Shown: positions 45,382 to 54,950, counted from the stretch's first letter. The stretch: 64,000 nt of DNA from Pseudodonghicola xiamenensis DSM 18339 (GCF_000429365.1 NZ_AUBS01000004.1:186001-250000); one strand, 5' to 3'. Program-made: numbers and translations. Notes: a model not told the origin generated them from the sequence alone.

Positions 45382-45446
45382 TTGACCCATGCCATTCACC
45401 TGCCTCAGATTGTGTGGACCGGAAGTGAGAACACTAAATCTAGTGG
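45382..45446 (+). promoter_or_regulatory. nrdJ promoter with NrdR-box pair
   Basis: An NrdR-type palindrome ACACTAAATCTAGTGG lies at 45431-45446, and a second, weaker box CTGCCTCAGATTGTGT at 45400-45415, one pitch of 31 bases upstream, which is the usual tandem spacing. A -35-like TTGACC is at 45382-45387; the -10 region would overlap the weak box. NrdR represses ribonucleotide reductase genes when dNTPs are high. Confidence 0.6.
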
Positions 45447-45630
45447 GTAGAGCTAGGGTTCGCATCCGGGGATGAGTGGCGGAAAATCAGCGTATCGCGA
45501 CGGGCAAGGGACCGGACGCAGGGCTCGGGAGCGGCCTTGCGACCCGGGGAGGTCATGCGCAAAGCCACGGAAGGCGCCTGAGAGGGGAAAGACCCGGTTG
45601 CGGGAAACGCTTGGAAGGTCAGAGGCAGCG
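45447..45630 (+). ncRNA. Candidate structured leader of nrdJ mRNA
   Basis: About 185 bases between the NrdR box and the nrdJ start with several possible stems: CATC/GATG (45463-45474), TTGCG-ACC/GGT-CGCAA (45537-45562) and GACC/GGTC (45591-45620). I could not match the cobalamin-riboswitch core, though AAAGCCAC...GGAAGGC at about 45561-45575 is reminiscent of part of it. Regulatory RNA is an inference. Confidence 0.35.
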
Positions 45631-48600
45631 ATGAAGATTGAACGGAAATTCACCAAGGCTGGGCAGGACGCATATGCCGATCTGGAGTTCGTCACCACGA
45701 CCTCCGAGATTCGCAATCCCGATGGCACCATCGTCTTTCGTCTGGAAGAGATTGAGGTGCCCGCCGGCTGGAGCCAAGTGGCCAGTGACGTCATTGCGCA
45801 GAAGTATTTCCGCAAGGCCGGCGTCCCGGCGCGGCTGAAGAAAATCGCTGAAAAAGACGTGCCGAAGTTCCTTTGGCGGTCGGTTCCCGAAACCGCCACC
45901 ACCGAGACGGGGGGAGAGACCTCATCCAAGCAGGTGTTCGACCGGCTCGCCGGCGCCTGGGCCTATTGGGGTTGGAAGGGTGGGTATTTCACCACCGAGG
46001 CCGACGCCCGCGCCTATTACGACGAGATGCGCTATATGCTGGCAAGCCAGCGCGCCGCGCCGAACTCTCCGCAGTGGTTCAACACCGGGTTGCACTGGGC
46101 CTATGGCATCGACGGGCCGAGCCAGGGCCATTTCTATGTCGATTACAAGACCGGCAAGCTGACCAAATCGAAATCCGCTTATGAGCACCCTCAGCCGCAC
46201 GCCTGTTTCATCCAGTCGGTGGCCGATGATCTGGTAACCGAAGGCGGCATCATGGATCTGTGGGTGCGCGAGGCGCGGCTGTTCAAATACGGCTCGGGCA
46301 CCGGCACCAACTTCAGCCGCCTGCGGGCCGAGGGAGAGCGGCTGTCGGGTGGCGGCAAGTCGTCGGGGCTGATGGGTTTTCTCAAGATCGGCGACCGGGC
46401 GGCCGGCGCGATCAAATCGGGCGGCACCACAAGGCGCGCCGCCAAGATGGTGATCGTCGATGCCGATCACCCGGATATCGAACAGTTCATCGACTGGAAG
46501 GTGAAGGAGGAACAAAAGGTCGCCTCGATCGTTGCCGGCTCCAAGATGCACGAGCAAAAGCTGAATGCGATCTTCGCCGCGATCAGGGCCTGGGACGGCA
46601 GTGTCGAGGATGCCTGCGATCCGGCCACCAATCCGGGGCTGAAAACGGCGATCCGCGATGCCAAGAAATCCGCGATCCCCGAGACTTACGTGAAACGGGT
46701 GCTGGATTACGCCAAGCAGGGCTATACCAGCATCGAATTCCCCACCTATGACACCGACTGGGATTCCGAGGCCTACAGCTCGGTCTCCGGCCAGAATTCG
46801 AACAATTCGATCCGGGTCACCGACGGCTTCCTGCAGGCTGTGCGCGAGGATGCGGATTGGGACCTGGTCAACCGGGTCGACGGCACGGTGGCCAAGACCG
46901 TCAAGGCGCGCGATCTGTGGGAAAAGGTCGGCCATGCCGCCTGGGCCTGCGCCGATCCGGGCATCCAGTTCCACGATACCATCAATGCCTGGCACACCTG
47001 CCCGGCGGATGGGGCGATCCGTGGGTCGAACCCCTGTTCGGAATACATGTTCCTGGACGATACCGCCTGCAACCTTGCCTCGATGAACCTGTTGACCTTC
47101 CTGAAGGACGGGCAGTTTCAGGCCGGCGATTACATGCACGCCACCCGGCTGTGGACGCTGACGCTGGAGATCAGCGTGATGATGGCGCAATTCCCGTCGA
47201 AGGAAATCGCGCAGCTTTCCTATGACTTTCGCACCCTGGGGCTGGGATATGCCAATATCGGCGGTCTGCTGATGACCATGGGGTACGGTTATGACAGCGA
47301 TGAGGGTCGCGCGCTTTGCGGGGCGCTGACCGCGATCATGACCGGCGTCGCCTATGCCACCAGTGCCGAGATCGCCAGTGAACTGGGCGCTTTCGCCGGC
47401 TATGACCGCAATGCCGACAACATGCTGCGGGTCATTCGCAACCACCGTCTGGCCGCCTATGGCAAGGCCGAGGGGTATGAGGGACTGGCGGTGGCGCCGG
47501 TGCCGTTGGACCACGCCCATTGCCCGGACCAGCGGCTGGTCGATCTGGCCATGGCCGCCTGGGACGAGGCGCTGGAGCTGGGCGAAAAGCATGGCTTTCG
47601 CAACGCCCAGACCAGCGTGATCGCCCCCACCGGCACCATCGGTCTGGTGATGGATTGCGACACCACCGGGATCGAGCCCGACTTTGCCCTGGTGAAGTTC
47701 AAGAAGCTTGCCGGTGGTGGGTATTTCAAGATCATCAACCGCTCGGTTCCCGCGGCGCTGGAAAACCTTGGCTATTCCTCGGTCGAGATCGAAGAGATCA
47801 TCTCCTATGCGGTGGGCCATGGCACCATCGGCAACGCGCCGGCGATCAACCACACCACGCTGGTGGGGCATGGGTTCGGCGAAAACGAATTGGCCAAGAT
47901 CGACGCGGCGTTGGCAAGCGCCTTCGACATCCGCTTCGTCTTCAACCAATGGACCCTGGGCGAGGAATTCTGCACCAACGTTCTGAAGATCGCGCCCGAA
48001 AAGCTGACCGATCCCACCTTTGACCTGCTGCGGCACCTGGGATATTCCCGCGCCGATATCGAGGCGGCGAACGATCACGTCTGCGGGACGATGACGCTGG
48101 AAGGCGCGCCGCATCTGAAGGCAGAGCATTACCATATCTTCGACTGTGCCAACCCCTGCGGCAAGACAGGCAAGCGGTTCCTGTCGGTCAACAGCCACAT
48201 CACCATGATGGCCGCAGCGCAGAGCTTTATCTCCGGCGCGATTTCCAAGACCATCAACATGCCCAACAACGCCACCATCGAAGAGTGTCAGCAGGCCTAT
48301 GAGCTGTCCTGGTCGCTGGGGGTGAAGGCCAATGCGCTTTATCGCGATGGCTCCAAGCTCAGCCAGCCCCTGGCCGCCGCGCTGGTCGAGGATGACGATG
48401 ACGCCGCCGAGGTGCTGGAAACCGGCACGCCGGCGGAAAAGGCCCAGGTGCTGGCCGAGAAGATCGTCGAAAAGCTGGTGATCAAGGAGGTTGCCCGCGG
48501 TCGGCAAAAGATGCCGTCGCGGCGCAAGGGCTATACCCAGAAGTCCATCGTCGGCGGCCACAAGGTCTATCTGCGCACCGGCGAATATGAGGACGGCTCT

Positions 48601-49299
48601 CTGGGCGAGATCTTCATCGACATGCACAAGGAAGGCGCCGGTTTCCGGGCGATGATGAACAACTTCGCCATCGCGGTCTCGGTCGGTCTGCAATACGGCG
48701 TGCCGCTTGAGGAATTCGTCGATGCCTTCACCTTCACCAAGTTCGAACCGGCGGGGATGGTGCAGGGCAACGACAGCATCAAGAACGCGACCTCGATCCT
48801 CGATTATATCTTCCGCGAACTGGCGGTGAGCTATCTGGACCGCACCGATCTGGCGCATGTGAAGCCGCAGGGCACCACCTTCGACGATCTGGGGCAGGGC
48901 CACGCGAACGAGGGGGTCTCGAACCTTAGCGAGATCAGCGAAAATGCCGCCTCGCGGTCGCTCGAGGTGCTCAAGCAGATCAGTTCCACCGGCTATCTGC
49001 GCAAGCGGCTGCCACAGGAGTTGATGGTGCTGCAGGGCGGCGCCGGCATGGGGTTTGCCGGAGCCGATCCAGAGGCGGCGCTACAAACCCTGGCGCCCGA
49101 AACGATTGCGTCGGCGACGGTGACCAGCACCACCACCACTGCCGTGGCCAGCGGAACCGTCACCATGGACGCCCGCGCCAAGGCCCGCATGCAGGGCTAT
49201 GAGGGCGAGGCCTGCGGTGAATGCGGCAATTACACTTTGGTGCGAAACGGCACCTGCATGAAATGCAACACCTGCGGGGCGACCAGCGGATGTAGCTAA
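45631..49299 (+). CDS. nrdJ: Adenosylcobalamin-dependent (class II) ribonucleoside-diphosphate reductase
   Basis: A 1222-residue B12-dependent reductase making deoxyribonucleotides without oxygen or a tyrosyl radical subunit. Core motifs are [20 protein letters not shown] (about 231-250), [20 protein letters not shown] (about 469-488), [16 protein letters not shown] (about 666-681) and [19 protein letters not shown] (in part). The long C-terminal part contains the thiol-shuttle Cys pairs [18 protein letters not shown] (about 1195-1212) followed by CGATSGCS. The start at 45631 gives the family N-terminus [15 protein letters not shown]; the frame is open for 159 bases upstream, but that stretch is the leader. 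The upstream NrdR boxes imply dNTP-responsive repression. Confidence 0.95.
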   Translation: MKIERKFTKAGQDAYADLEFVTTTSEIRNPDGTIVFRLEEIEVPAGWSQVASDVIAQKYFRKAGVPARLKKIAEKDVPKFLWRSVPETATTETGGETSSKQVFDRLAGAWAYWGWKGGYFTTEADARAYYDEMRYMLASQRAAPNSPQWFNTGLHWAYGIDGPSQGHFYVDYKTGKLTKSKSAYEHPQPHACFIQSVADDLVTEGGIMDLWVREARLFKYGSGTGTNFSRLRAEGERLSGGGKSSGLMGFLKIGDRAAGAIKSGGTTRRAAKMVIVDADHPDIEQFIDWKVKEEQKVASIVAGSKMHEQKLNAIFAAIRAWDGSVEDACDPATNPGLKTAIRDAKKSAIPETYVKRVLDYAKQGYTSIEFPTYDTDWDSEAYSSVSGQNSNNSIRVTDGFLQAVREDADWDLVNRVDGTVAKTVKARDLWEKVGHAAWACADPGIQFHDTINAWHTCPADGAIRGSNPCSEYMFLDDTACNLASMNLLTFLKDGQFQAGDYMHATRLWTLTLEISVMMAQFPSKEIAQLSYDFRTLGLGYANIGGLLMTMGYGYDSDEGRALCGALTAIMTGVAYATSAEIASELGAFAGYDRNADNMLRVIRNHRLAAYGKAEGYEGLAVAPVPLDHAHCPDQRLVDLAMAAWDEALELGEKHGFRNAQTSVIAPTGTIGLVMDCDTTGIEPDFALVKFKKLAGGGYFKIINRSVPAALENLGYSSVEIEEIISYAVGHGTIGNAPAINHTTLVGHGFGENELAKIDAALASAFDIRFVFNQWTLGEEFCTNVLKIAPEKLTDPTFDLLRHLGYSRADIEAANDHVCGTMTLEGAPHLKAEHYHIFDCANPCGKTGKRFLSVNSHITMMAAAQSFISGAISKTINMPNNATIEECQQAYELSWSLGVKANALYRDGSKLSQPLAAALVEDDDDAAEVLETGTPAEKAQVLAEKIVEKLVIKEVARGRQKMPSRRKGYTQKSIVGGHKVYLRTGEYEDGSLGEIFIDMHKEGAGFRAMMNNFAIAVSVGLQYGVPLEEFVDAFTFTKFEPAGMVQGNDSIKNATSILDYIFRELAVSYLDRTDLAHVKPQGTTFDDLGQGHANEGVSNLSEISENAASRSLEVLKQISSTGYLRKRLPQELMVLQGGAGMGFAGADPEAALQTLAPETIASATVTSTTTTAVASGTVTMDARAKARMQGYEGEACGECGNYTLVRNGTCMKCNTCGATSGCS

Positions 49300-49671
49300 T
49301 CTATCACGTCAAGATTGGCGTGTAGGGGATTGGAAGAAATATATTTTCATCCCCAACGAATATCGGGGCAGGGGTTTCCCTGCATCCCAACGCACCGGGT
49401 GGGACGGTCTGGCCGTTCCTCTCACTACCTCGCGGGGCGGGTGCGCTCGCCCCTGACGACGTTCAGGCCGCAGGCAGAAAACATAGGGCGGTGAACGAGA
49501 TGAGCCTGAAGGTCGAAACTGAAGGGGGGCATTTGCCCCCCTTTTTTCTGGCGCCGCGGGGCTTGCTTTCCCGGGGGGCGGATCGGCGTTTGCAATCCCT
49601 GACTTGATATTTCACAGCGCCGCTCACAGACTTGCGGCGTTTGGGAGACATGTTTCAGGAAGGGGTTTGCA
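49300..49671. other. Intergenic region between nrdJ and the RTX gene
   Basis: About 370 bases without a gene. A possible nrdJ stop hairpin GCAGGG/CCCTGC lies near 49370, without T-run. A strong terminator is at 49524-49547. A 35-codon plus-strand frame starting at 49500 runs through the terminator and is not credible. Confidence 0.5.
49524..49547 (+). terminator. Strong Rho-independent terminator between nrdJ and the RTX gene
   Basis: GGGGGGC-ATTT-GCCCCCC followed by TTTTTT: a 7-bp GC stem with four-base loop and six T residues. It is about 225 bases after nrdJ, so it may end the nrdJ transcript or an unrecognised small RNA. Confidence 0.85.
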
Positions 49672-50634
49672 ATGACGATCAAGGTTTCTCTGGCCGGCAC
49701 CGGTTTCTCTCTCGGCGATCTGGTCGATATCGTCGATTTCATTTCCGTCGATGCCGATGTGGCCGGCACCAGTGCCACGGCGTTTTCCGGCCATGGCAGC
49801 TTTGGCGGCGTTCCGGCCAGCTTCAGCGCCACCGGAACGGGGTTTGGTCTCGGGGCGATCGGTGGCACTTATTATGTGACCTCCGGGGTGATCGACACCA
49901 TCACCTTCGCGGCCGGGTCTTCCGAAATCGTTTTTGCCGCCGTCGATATCGACATGAGCGATTTCGCCCCGATCATCTATCGCGACGAATACGGCATCGA
50001 GCTCAGCGCGATCGAAACCTACCTGATGGCGCGCGACTGGGACATCACTCTGGGCAGCGATGACGATATTGCCGGATCCGGTCTCAAGGTGGGCGACGGG
50101 GTGCCCTTCAACCTGACCGGCAATGACCGCATCGCCGGCGGTGGCGGCGATGATGTGCTCTTTGCCGGGGACGGCAACGACAGGCTGTTCGGCGATGCGG
50201 GGCGCGATACGCTGGAGGGGGGCGCCGGCCGCGACAGGATTTTCGGCGGCAGCGGTGCCGACAAGCTTTATGGCAATGGCGGCAATGATCGGCTGGATGG
50301 CGGCGGTGGCAATGACAAGCTGTTCGGCGGCGCCGGGGCCGATGTGTTGATCGGCGGCAGGGGCAATGACCGGCTGACGGGGGGAGCCGGCCTTGATACC
50401 TTCGTCTTCGGCAACAAAGCGGGTCGCGACGTGATCACCGATTTCAACGCGGCCCACAACGGCGAGGATATCGACCTGAGCGCGGTGACCCGGATCAAGA
50501 CCTATAAGGATCTGGTCAACAATCACATGGAGCAGCAGGGCAGCGACGCGGTGATCGACGATCACGCCGGCACCAGGATTACCGTGCTGAATGTTGATAT
50601 CGACGATCTGGGCCGGGGCGATTTCCTGTTCTGA
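49672..50634 (+). CDS. RTX-type calcium-binding protein (hemolysin-type repeats)
   Basis: A 320-residue protein with an N-terminal part of unknown fold (about 1-140; MTIKVSLAGTGFSLGDLVDI) and about ten glycine-rich nonapeptides of the form GGxGxDxUx at about 150-245 (GGGGDDVLF, AGDGNDRLF, GGAGADVLI, GGRGNDRLT and others), then LDTFVF and a C-terminal FLF, typical of substrates of type I secretion. There is no N-terminal signal peptide and no type I secretion gene nearby. It probably binds Ca2+ outside the cell. It ends with a terminator, and three EF-hand genes follow. Confidence 0.92.
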   Translation: MTIKVSLAGTGFSLGDLVDIVDFISVDADVAGTSATAFSGHGSFGGVPASFSATGTGFGLGAIGGTYYVTSGVIDTITFAAGSSEIVFAAVDIDMSDFAPIIYRDEYGIELSAIETYLMARDWDITLGSDDDIAGSGLKVGDGVPFNLTGNDRIAGGGGDDVLFAGDGNDRLFGDAGRDTLEGGAGRDRIFGGSGADKLYGNGGNDRLDGGGGNDKLFGGAGADVLIGGRGNDRLTGGAGLDTFVFGNKAGRDVITDFNAAHNGEDIDLSAVTRIKTYKDLVNNHMEQQGSDAVIDDHAGTRITVLNVDIDDLGRGDFLF

Positions 50635-50660
50635 CCGGATGATGTTGCGCTGAATGCCGA

Positions 50661-50684
50661 AAGGGGCCCTGCGGGGCCCCTTTT
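50661..50684 (+). terminator. Terminator of the RTX gene
   Basis: Perfect 9-bp stem AAGGGGCCC/GGGCCCCTT with a four-base loop and a TTTT tail, 27 bases after the RTX stop. Confidence 0.85.
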
Positions 50685-50967
50685 CACGTCCGGCCTCCCG
50701 GGGCTTGGCAAACTCTCGCACAGGGGCTGAGGGGGGCAAAATGGGCGAAACCGTGCCGTCCGGGCCGCGAGCCGGCGGAACCAAACCGCCGAGCGGATTT
50801 CCGCGCTCTTGCTCGGGCGGGTTTCCGCAAAGCCGTGGCGGCGAAAAGCGCGGCCTTTCGCCCGAAATCCTCTGTTCGCCCTTCCCCCGATGACACCGCA
50901 GCCGTGTCGCACTTTCTTCATGGTGTTCGCAAACGGGCGAACGACGATCCTTGAAGGAGGACAAGAC

Positions 50968-51216
50968 ATGAAACCGATGAAACTGACCACCCTGGCAGCC
51001 GTGGCGGCGATTGCGGCACCCGGCATGCTCTGGGCGCTGACCGAGGCCGACACAGACGGCGACGGTATGGTGAGCCTGGCCGAGCTTCAGTCGGTCTTGC
51101 CGATGATCACCGAAGAGGCCTTCACCCAGATGGATGTGAATGCCGACGGGGGGCTGGACGCCGATGAGATCGCCATGGCCCAGAGCGCTGGCCTGTTGCC
51201 GGCGAACGAAGGTTGA
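50968..51216 (+). CDS. Exported small EF-hand protein, paralogue 1
   Basis: An 82-residue protein with a signal peptide (MKPMKLTTLAAVAAIAAPGM, cleavage after LWA at residue 23) and two canonical EF-hand loops: Asp28-Glu39 (DTDGDGMVSLAE) and Asp56-Glu67 (DVNADGGLDADE), joined by LQSVLPMITEEAFTQM. It ends AGLLPANEG. Two adjacent paralogues share this plan. AAGGAGG lies six bases before the ATG. It should be a periplasmic calcium-binding protein; no partner is known. It follows the RTX gene after a terminator and a 284-base gap. Confidence 0.85.
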   Translation: MKPMKLTTLAAVAAIAAPGMLWALTEADTDGDGMVSLAELQSVLPMITEEAFTQMDVNADGGLDADEIAMAQSAGLLPANEG

Positions 51217-51255
51217 GGCCCGCCTCTTTCCCCCATCCTTAAAGGAGACCCAGAA

Positions 51256-51498
51256 ATGACTTTGAAACATATGACCCTGATCGCCGCCGCCGTCGCATTG
51301 CCGGCCATGGCCTTCGCCGCCGACAGCGCCGATACCAATGGCGATGGCATGCTCGACCTGGCGGAGCTGCAGGCGGCGCTGCCCGACACCACCGAAGAGC
51401 TGTTCACCGAACTCGACGTGAACAAGGACGGCTTTCTCGACGTCGACGAGATCGCCGCCGGGCGCAAGGCCGGGCTGCTGCCCGCCGCGGGCAACTGA
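51256..51498 (+). CDS. Exported small EF-hand protein, paralogue 2
   Basis: An 80-residue protein with a signal peptide (MTLKHMTLIAAAVALPAMAF, cleavage after Ala21) and two EF-hand loops, Asp26-Glu37 (DTNGDGMLDLAE) and Asp54-Glu65 (DVNKDGFLDVDE), then RKAGLLPAAGN. The gene is 39 bases after paralogue 1 with AAGGAG in front, and 14 bases before paralogue 3, so the three form an operon. Confidence 0.85.
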   Translation: MTLKHMTLIAAAVALPAMAFAADSADTNGDGMLDLAELQAALPDTTEELFTELDVNKDGFLDVDEIAAGRKAGLLPAAGN

Positions 51499-51512
51499 AA
51501 GGAGCTGATGCG

Positions 51513-51764
51513 ATGAAACCGTTTTCCCGAACGACCCTGACATTTGCCGCTGCAACCCTTGCGTTGCCGGCGCTGGCCTGGGCGGCCGAGACCGCCGACA
51601 CCGATGGCGACGGGCTGCTGAGCTTCGAAGAGGTTCAGGCCATTGCGCCGAAGGTGACCGAGGAGATGTTTCTCGATCTCGACGCCAATGCCGACGGTGG
51701 TCTTGACGCCGAAGAGCTGGCCGAGGCCCGCAAGATCGGGCTGATCCCGCTGGCGGAGGAGTGA
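51513..51764 (+). CDS. Exported small EF-hand protein, paralogue 3
   Basis: An 83-residue protein with a signal peptide (MKPFSRTTLTFAAATLALPA, cleavage after AWA at residue 24) and loops Asp29-Glu40 (DTDGDGLLSFEE) and Asp57-Glu68 (DANADGGLDAEE), then RKIGLIPLAEE. The arrangement in all three proteins is identical while signal peptides differ, as expected from local duplications. AAAGGAG precedes the ATG. The aminotransferase gene converges on it. Confidence 0.85.
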   Translation: MKPFSRTTLTFAAATLALPALAWAAETADTDGDGLLSFEEVQAIAPKVTEEMFLDLDANADGGLDAEELAEARKIGLIPLAEE

Positions 51765-51924
51765 TCCGACCGGCTCCTTCGGTCGAGGGAAAGGCCGATC
51801 CGTCCCCTTGGGTGCACCTCAACCCCGGGTGGATCGGTTGCCTGCGGCGACCTGAGGGGCAGGCGCGCGTCCGGGACACCGGGCGCGCGTTTTGCCGTTT
51901 GTCGGTGGGGCCCTTCTGCAGGCG

Positions 51925-53112
51925 TCAGCTCGCCTTGGCAGCGGCCAGCCCGGCGGCAAAACCGCAGAGCCTTTCCAGCGCCTCGGCAAAGGCCTCGTCC
52001 TCGATGGTCATCGCCACCCGGATATGGCCGGCGGCGGCCTGACCGAAGCTTTCCCCTGGCATCACCGCGATCCGTTCCGCTTCGAGCAGCGCATCGGCGA
52101 AGGCATCGCCGCTCAGCCCGGTGGCGCGGACATCCAGCATCACATACATCGCCCCCTGTGGCGGCAGCATCCGCAGGGTGTTCTGCCCGGCAAGGATGCG
52201 CTGCGCCAGCGCCCGGCGACGGCGGAAGGGCGCGGCGATGCGCTCCTCCAGCTCGGAGCCCTGATCCAGCGCGAATAGCGCGGCCTCCTGCACGAAACCC
52301 GGCACCCCATAGGTGGTATGGGTGGCCAGGCTGATCAGTCGGGCGATCGCATGGTCCGGACCGACGATCCAGCCACAGCGCGACCCGGTCATCGCATGGG
52401 ATTTCGACATCGACCCGATCACCAGCGTGCGCTCGGCCATGCCAGGCAGGGCGCGGGGCGACAGATGCGTCCCGTCCCAGACCTGGGTGTCATAGACCTC
52501 GTCCGAGATCAGCCAAAGCCCGGCCTCGTCACAGGCGCGCCCGATCTCCTCCAGGGTTTCACGCCCATAGATGGCGCCGGTGGGGTTGTTGGGGCTGTTG
52601 ATCAGCAGCGATTTGGCATCCGGTGTCACGGCGTCAAGGATCGCGGCTTCGCTGGGCAGAAATCCGGTCTCGGCCCGGGTCAAGATACTCACCGGGCGGG
52701 CGCCGACCGCGCGCAGAGTGCCGGGATAGGTGACATAATAGGGGTCTATGAACAGCGCCGCATCGCCGGGATCGCAAACCGCGCAATGGGCGGCGAACAG
52801 CCCGGCCTGGCCGCCGGGGGTGATCAAGACGTTGTCCCGGCCGGTGGCCACGCCGGTACGTTCGGTGATCCGCGCTGCCACCTTGTCGCGCAATACGCCG
52901 ATCCCCGGCACCTCGGCATAGCCGGTGCGACCGCCGCGCGCGCTGGCATCCATCGCTCCCAGGATCGTCGGATCCGTGCGGATGTCATGTTCGCCGATGG
53001 TCAGTTCGGTAACCGCCACGCCCTCGGCGATCAGCGCCTTCGACTTCACGAACACCTCCCATCCGTCCGCCCCGCCGGGCGTCAGGGTTTCGATGCGATG
53101 GGAAAGCTGCAT
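51925..53112 (-). CDS. Class I/II pyridoxal-phosphate aminotransferase
   Basis: A 395-residue fold-type I aminotransferase, distinct from the one at 40.3 kb. It contains GRTGYAEVPGIGVLRDKVA (about 62-80), VLITPGGQAGLFAAHC, LLINSPNNPTGAIYGRET (about 166-183), LWLISDEVYDTQVWDG and the Schiff-base lysine in VIGSMSKSHAMTGSRCGW (about 232-249), with HIRVAMTIED near the end. The substrate is unknown. Start at 53112. It is monocistronic, converging on the EF-hand genes. Confidence 0.88.
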   Translation of the reverse strand: MQLSHRIETLTPGGADGWEVFVKSKALIAEGVAVTELTIGEHDIRTDPTILGAMDASARGGRTGYAEVPGIGVLRDKVAARITERTGVATGRDNVLITPGGQAGLFAAHCAVCDPGDAALFIDPYYVTYPGTLRAVGARPVSILTRAETGFLPSEAAILDAVTPDAKSLLINSPNNPTGAIYGRETLEEIGRACDEAGLWLISDEVYDTQVWDGTHLSPRALPGMAERTLVIGSMSKSHAMTGSRCGWIVGPDHAIARLISLATHTTYGVPGFVQEAALFALDQGSELEERIAAPFRRRRALAQRILAGQNTLRMLPPQGAMYVMLDVRATGLSGDAFADALLEAERIAVMPGESFGQAAAGHIRVAMTIEDEAFAEALERLCGFAAGLAAAKAS

Positions 53113-53425
53113 GGGGCACCTCGATTGCTTCTACTCTATCGGGGCCACTAGGGGGGCAAGGGGACGGGAATTGTCAACCGGTAGCGTCCTTGTAACCTCG
53201 GGGCGCGCGCTCGGGCCTGGGGTCCGTTTGTGTGTTGATCCGGCGATCACGACACGCCCACCCGCTTTTTCTGGCTGAAAATATCCCGGGGGGAGGCCGC
53301 AGGCCGGGGGGCAGCGCCCCCTTGCCGCCGCGGCATGGCCAGTCTTCCCTCGACAAGGACCATCGCAGAAAGCCGCGCCACGCTTCCGTCTTCCCTCGGC
53401 GTGGCGCACATGCTATCTGCACGGC
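53113..53425. other. Intergenic region upstream of cysS holding a dispersed repeat
   Basis: About 310 bases between the aminotransferase gene and the cysS leader. The first part holds the promoter of the aminotransferase gene; the centre holds the second copy of the dispersed repeat (53265-53321). No convincing gene. Confidence 0.5.
53265..53321 (+). repeat. Dispersed intergenic repeat, copy 2
   Basis: CTTTTTCTGGCTGAAAATAT then CCCGGGGGGAGGC, followed by small GC hairpins with GCA-type loops (GGCC-GCA-GGCC; GGGGGC-AGC-GCCCCC). The first 20 bases differ from copy 1 (9566) at one position. Same strand orientation. Confidence 0.7.
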
Positions 53426-53473
53426 ATGAACCGCATTCGCCGCATCATTACCTGCTGCATTATTCCCTGCTGA
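53426..53473 (+). CDS. Candidate cysteine-rich leader peptide upstream of cysS
   Basis: A 15-codon frame, MNRIRRIITCCIIPC, ending with TGA, 88 bases before the cysS start. Three of 15 residues are cysteine, including a Cys-Cys pair and a Cys as the last residue. In the leader of the gene that charges tRNA-Cys this is the arrangement expected for a translation-dependent attenuator. No clear ribosome site precedes the ATG, which weakens the case. After it come GCGGGC (53482-53487) and GCCCGC (53526-53531), and a GCGC/GCGC hairpin (53530-53540) just before the cysS ribosome site AGGAG. Confidence 0.45.
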   Translation: MNRIRRIITCCIIPC

Positions 53474-53561
53474 TCTCATCTGCGGGCCGGTTTCTGTCGT
53501 TTTCATCTTCAAGACAAGTTGCTAAGCCCGCGCTGAGCGCCGCGCCTGTGAGGAGTCCGTC

Positions 53562-54929
53562 ATGACGACGATCAAACTGCACAATACGAAGACTCGCCGG
53601 AAAGAGGTCTTCACCCCGATCGACCCGGACAATGTGCGAATGTATGTCTGTGGCCCCACCGTCTATGACCGGGCGCATCTGGGCAATGCGCGCCCGGTGG
53701 TGGTCTTCGATGTGCTCTACCGGCTGCTACGTCAGGTCTATGGCGCCTCTCATGTCACCTATGTGCGCAATTTCACCGATGTGGACGACAAGATCATCAA
53801 GCGCGCGGAAGACAGCGGCCGGCCGATCGAGCTGATCACCGCCGAGACGACGCAATGGTTTCTGGATGACATGGGGGCGCTCGGCGCGCTGGAACCCAAC
53901 GCCATGCCGCGGGCGACGCAATACATCCCGCAGATGATCGCCATGATCGAGGCATTGATCGCTGGCGGCCACGCCTATGCGGCTGAGGGCCATGTGCTGT
54001 TCTCGGTCGACAGTTATAAGAAATACGGTGCGCTCTCTGGCCGCTCGGTCGAGGATATGATCGCGGGCGCCAGGGTTGAGGTGGCGCCTTACAAGCGCGA
54101 TCCGATGGATTTCGTCCTGTGGAAACCCGCGAAGGACGATGAACCGGGCTGGGACAGCCCCTGGGGCCGCGGTCGGCCCGGCTGGCATATCGAATGCTCG
54201 GCCATGTCCTACGAGCTGTTGGGGGCCTCCTTCGACATTCATGGCGGCGGCAACGATCTGATGTTCCCGCATCATGAAAACGAGATCGCGCAAAGCTGCT
54301 GCGCCCATCCCGAGGGGCATTTCGCCAATTACTGGCTGCATAACGAGATGCTGCAGGTCGAGGGCAAGAAGATGTCCAAATCCCTGGGCAATTTCTTCAC
54401 CGTCCACGACCTGTTGGCAAAGGGCGTGCCGGGCGAGGTGATCCGCTTCGTCTTTCTCTCCACCCATTACCGCAAGCCGATGGACTGGACTGAGAAGAAG
54501 GCCGAGGAGGCCGCGGCGACGTTGCGCAAGTGGCGGGCGCTGACGGCGGGCATCGAACCCGCCGCCACCGCCGCTGTCGCGGTCCAGGAGGCCTTGGCCG
54601 ACGATCTGAACACCGCCGGCGCGATCACCGAGCTGCATCGGCTGGCCGGCGAAGACCCGGCGGCGCTGCTGGCCTCGGCCCGGATGCTGGGGTTGTTGAC
54701 GCCCGAGCTGGGCGCCTGGGCTGAGGCGGGCCAAGTCGATCTTTCAGCTTATGAAGGGCGACTGTTCGAGGCGCGTCAGGCCGCGATGGAGAGCAAGGAT
54801 TTTTCCGAGGTCGACCGGCTGAAGGCGGCCTATCTTGCCGCCGGCCTTGAAGTGCGGATGAGCAAGGCGGGGGTGGAGCTGGTCCCAGGGCCGGGTTTCG
54901 ATGCCGCCAAGCTGGAGGGGGTGGAATGA
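53562..54929 (+). CDS. cysS: Cysteinyl-tRNA synthetase
   Basis: A 455-residue class I synthetase that charges tRNA-Cys. Markers are [20 protein letters not shown] (Cys and HIGH-like HLGN, about residues 27-46), [16 protein letters not shown] (about 69-84), zinc/active-site parts [13 protein letters not shown] (about 205-217) and [18 protein letters not shown] (about 227-244), and the KMSKS motif [11 protein letters not shown] (about 267-277). Length is normal. Ribosome site AGGAG seven bases before the ATG. An unusual cysteine-rich mini-ORF precedes it. Confidence 0.97.
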   Translation: MTTIKLHNTKTRRKEVFTPIDPDNVRMYVCGPTVYDRAHLGNARPVVVFDVLYRLLRQVYGASHVTYVRNFTDVDDKIIKRAEDSGRPIELITAETTQWFLDDMGALGALEPNAMPRATQYIPQMIAMIEALIAGGHAYAAEGHVLFSVDSYKKYGALSGRSVEDMIAGARVEVAPYKRDPMDFVLWKPAKDDEPGWDSPWGRGRPGWHIECSAMSYELLGASFDIHGGGNDLMFPHHENEIAQSCCAHPEGHFANYWLHNEMLQVEGKKMSKSLGNFFTVHDLLAKGVPGEVIRFVFLSTHYRKPMDWTEKKAEEAAATLRKWRALTAGIEPAATAAVAVQEALADDLNTAGAITELHRLAGEDPAALLASARMLGLLTPELGAWAEAGQVDLSAYEGRLFEARQAAMESKDFSEVDRLKAAYLAAGLEVRMSKAGVELVPGPGFDAAKLEGVE

Positions 54930-54950
54930 GCCGTCTTCAAAGTGTTTTGC

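Noticed and set aside
45447-45630. A full cobalamin riboswitch before nrdJ.
   Set aside because: The B12-box core was not found, although a short segment is reminiscent. Recorded only as a structured-leader candidate.
45922-48903. A minus-strand frame of about 990 codons inside nrdJ.
   Set aside because: It is opposite a gene with clear reductase motifs; the composition is that of a GC shadow frame.
49500-49607. A 35-codon frame beginning near 49500.
   Set aside because: It passes straight through a Rho-independent terminator and has no ribosome site.
49624-51879. A minus-strand frame of about 750 codons across the RTX and EF-hand genes.
   Set aside because: The plus-strand proteins have signal peptides, EF-hand loops and RTX repeats; the antisense frame only mirrors their repeats.
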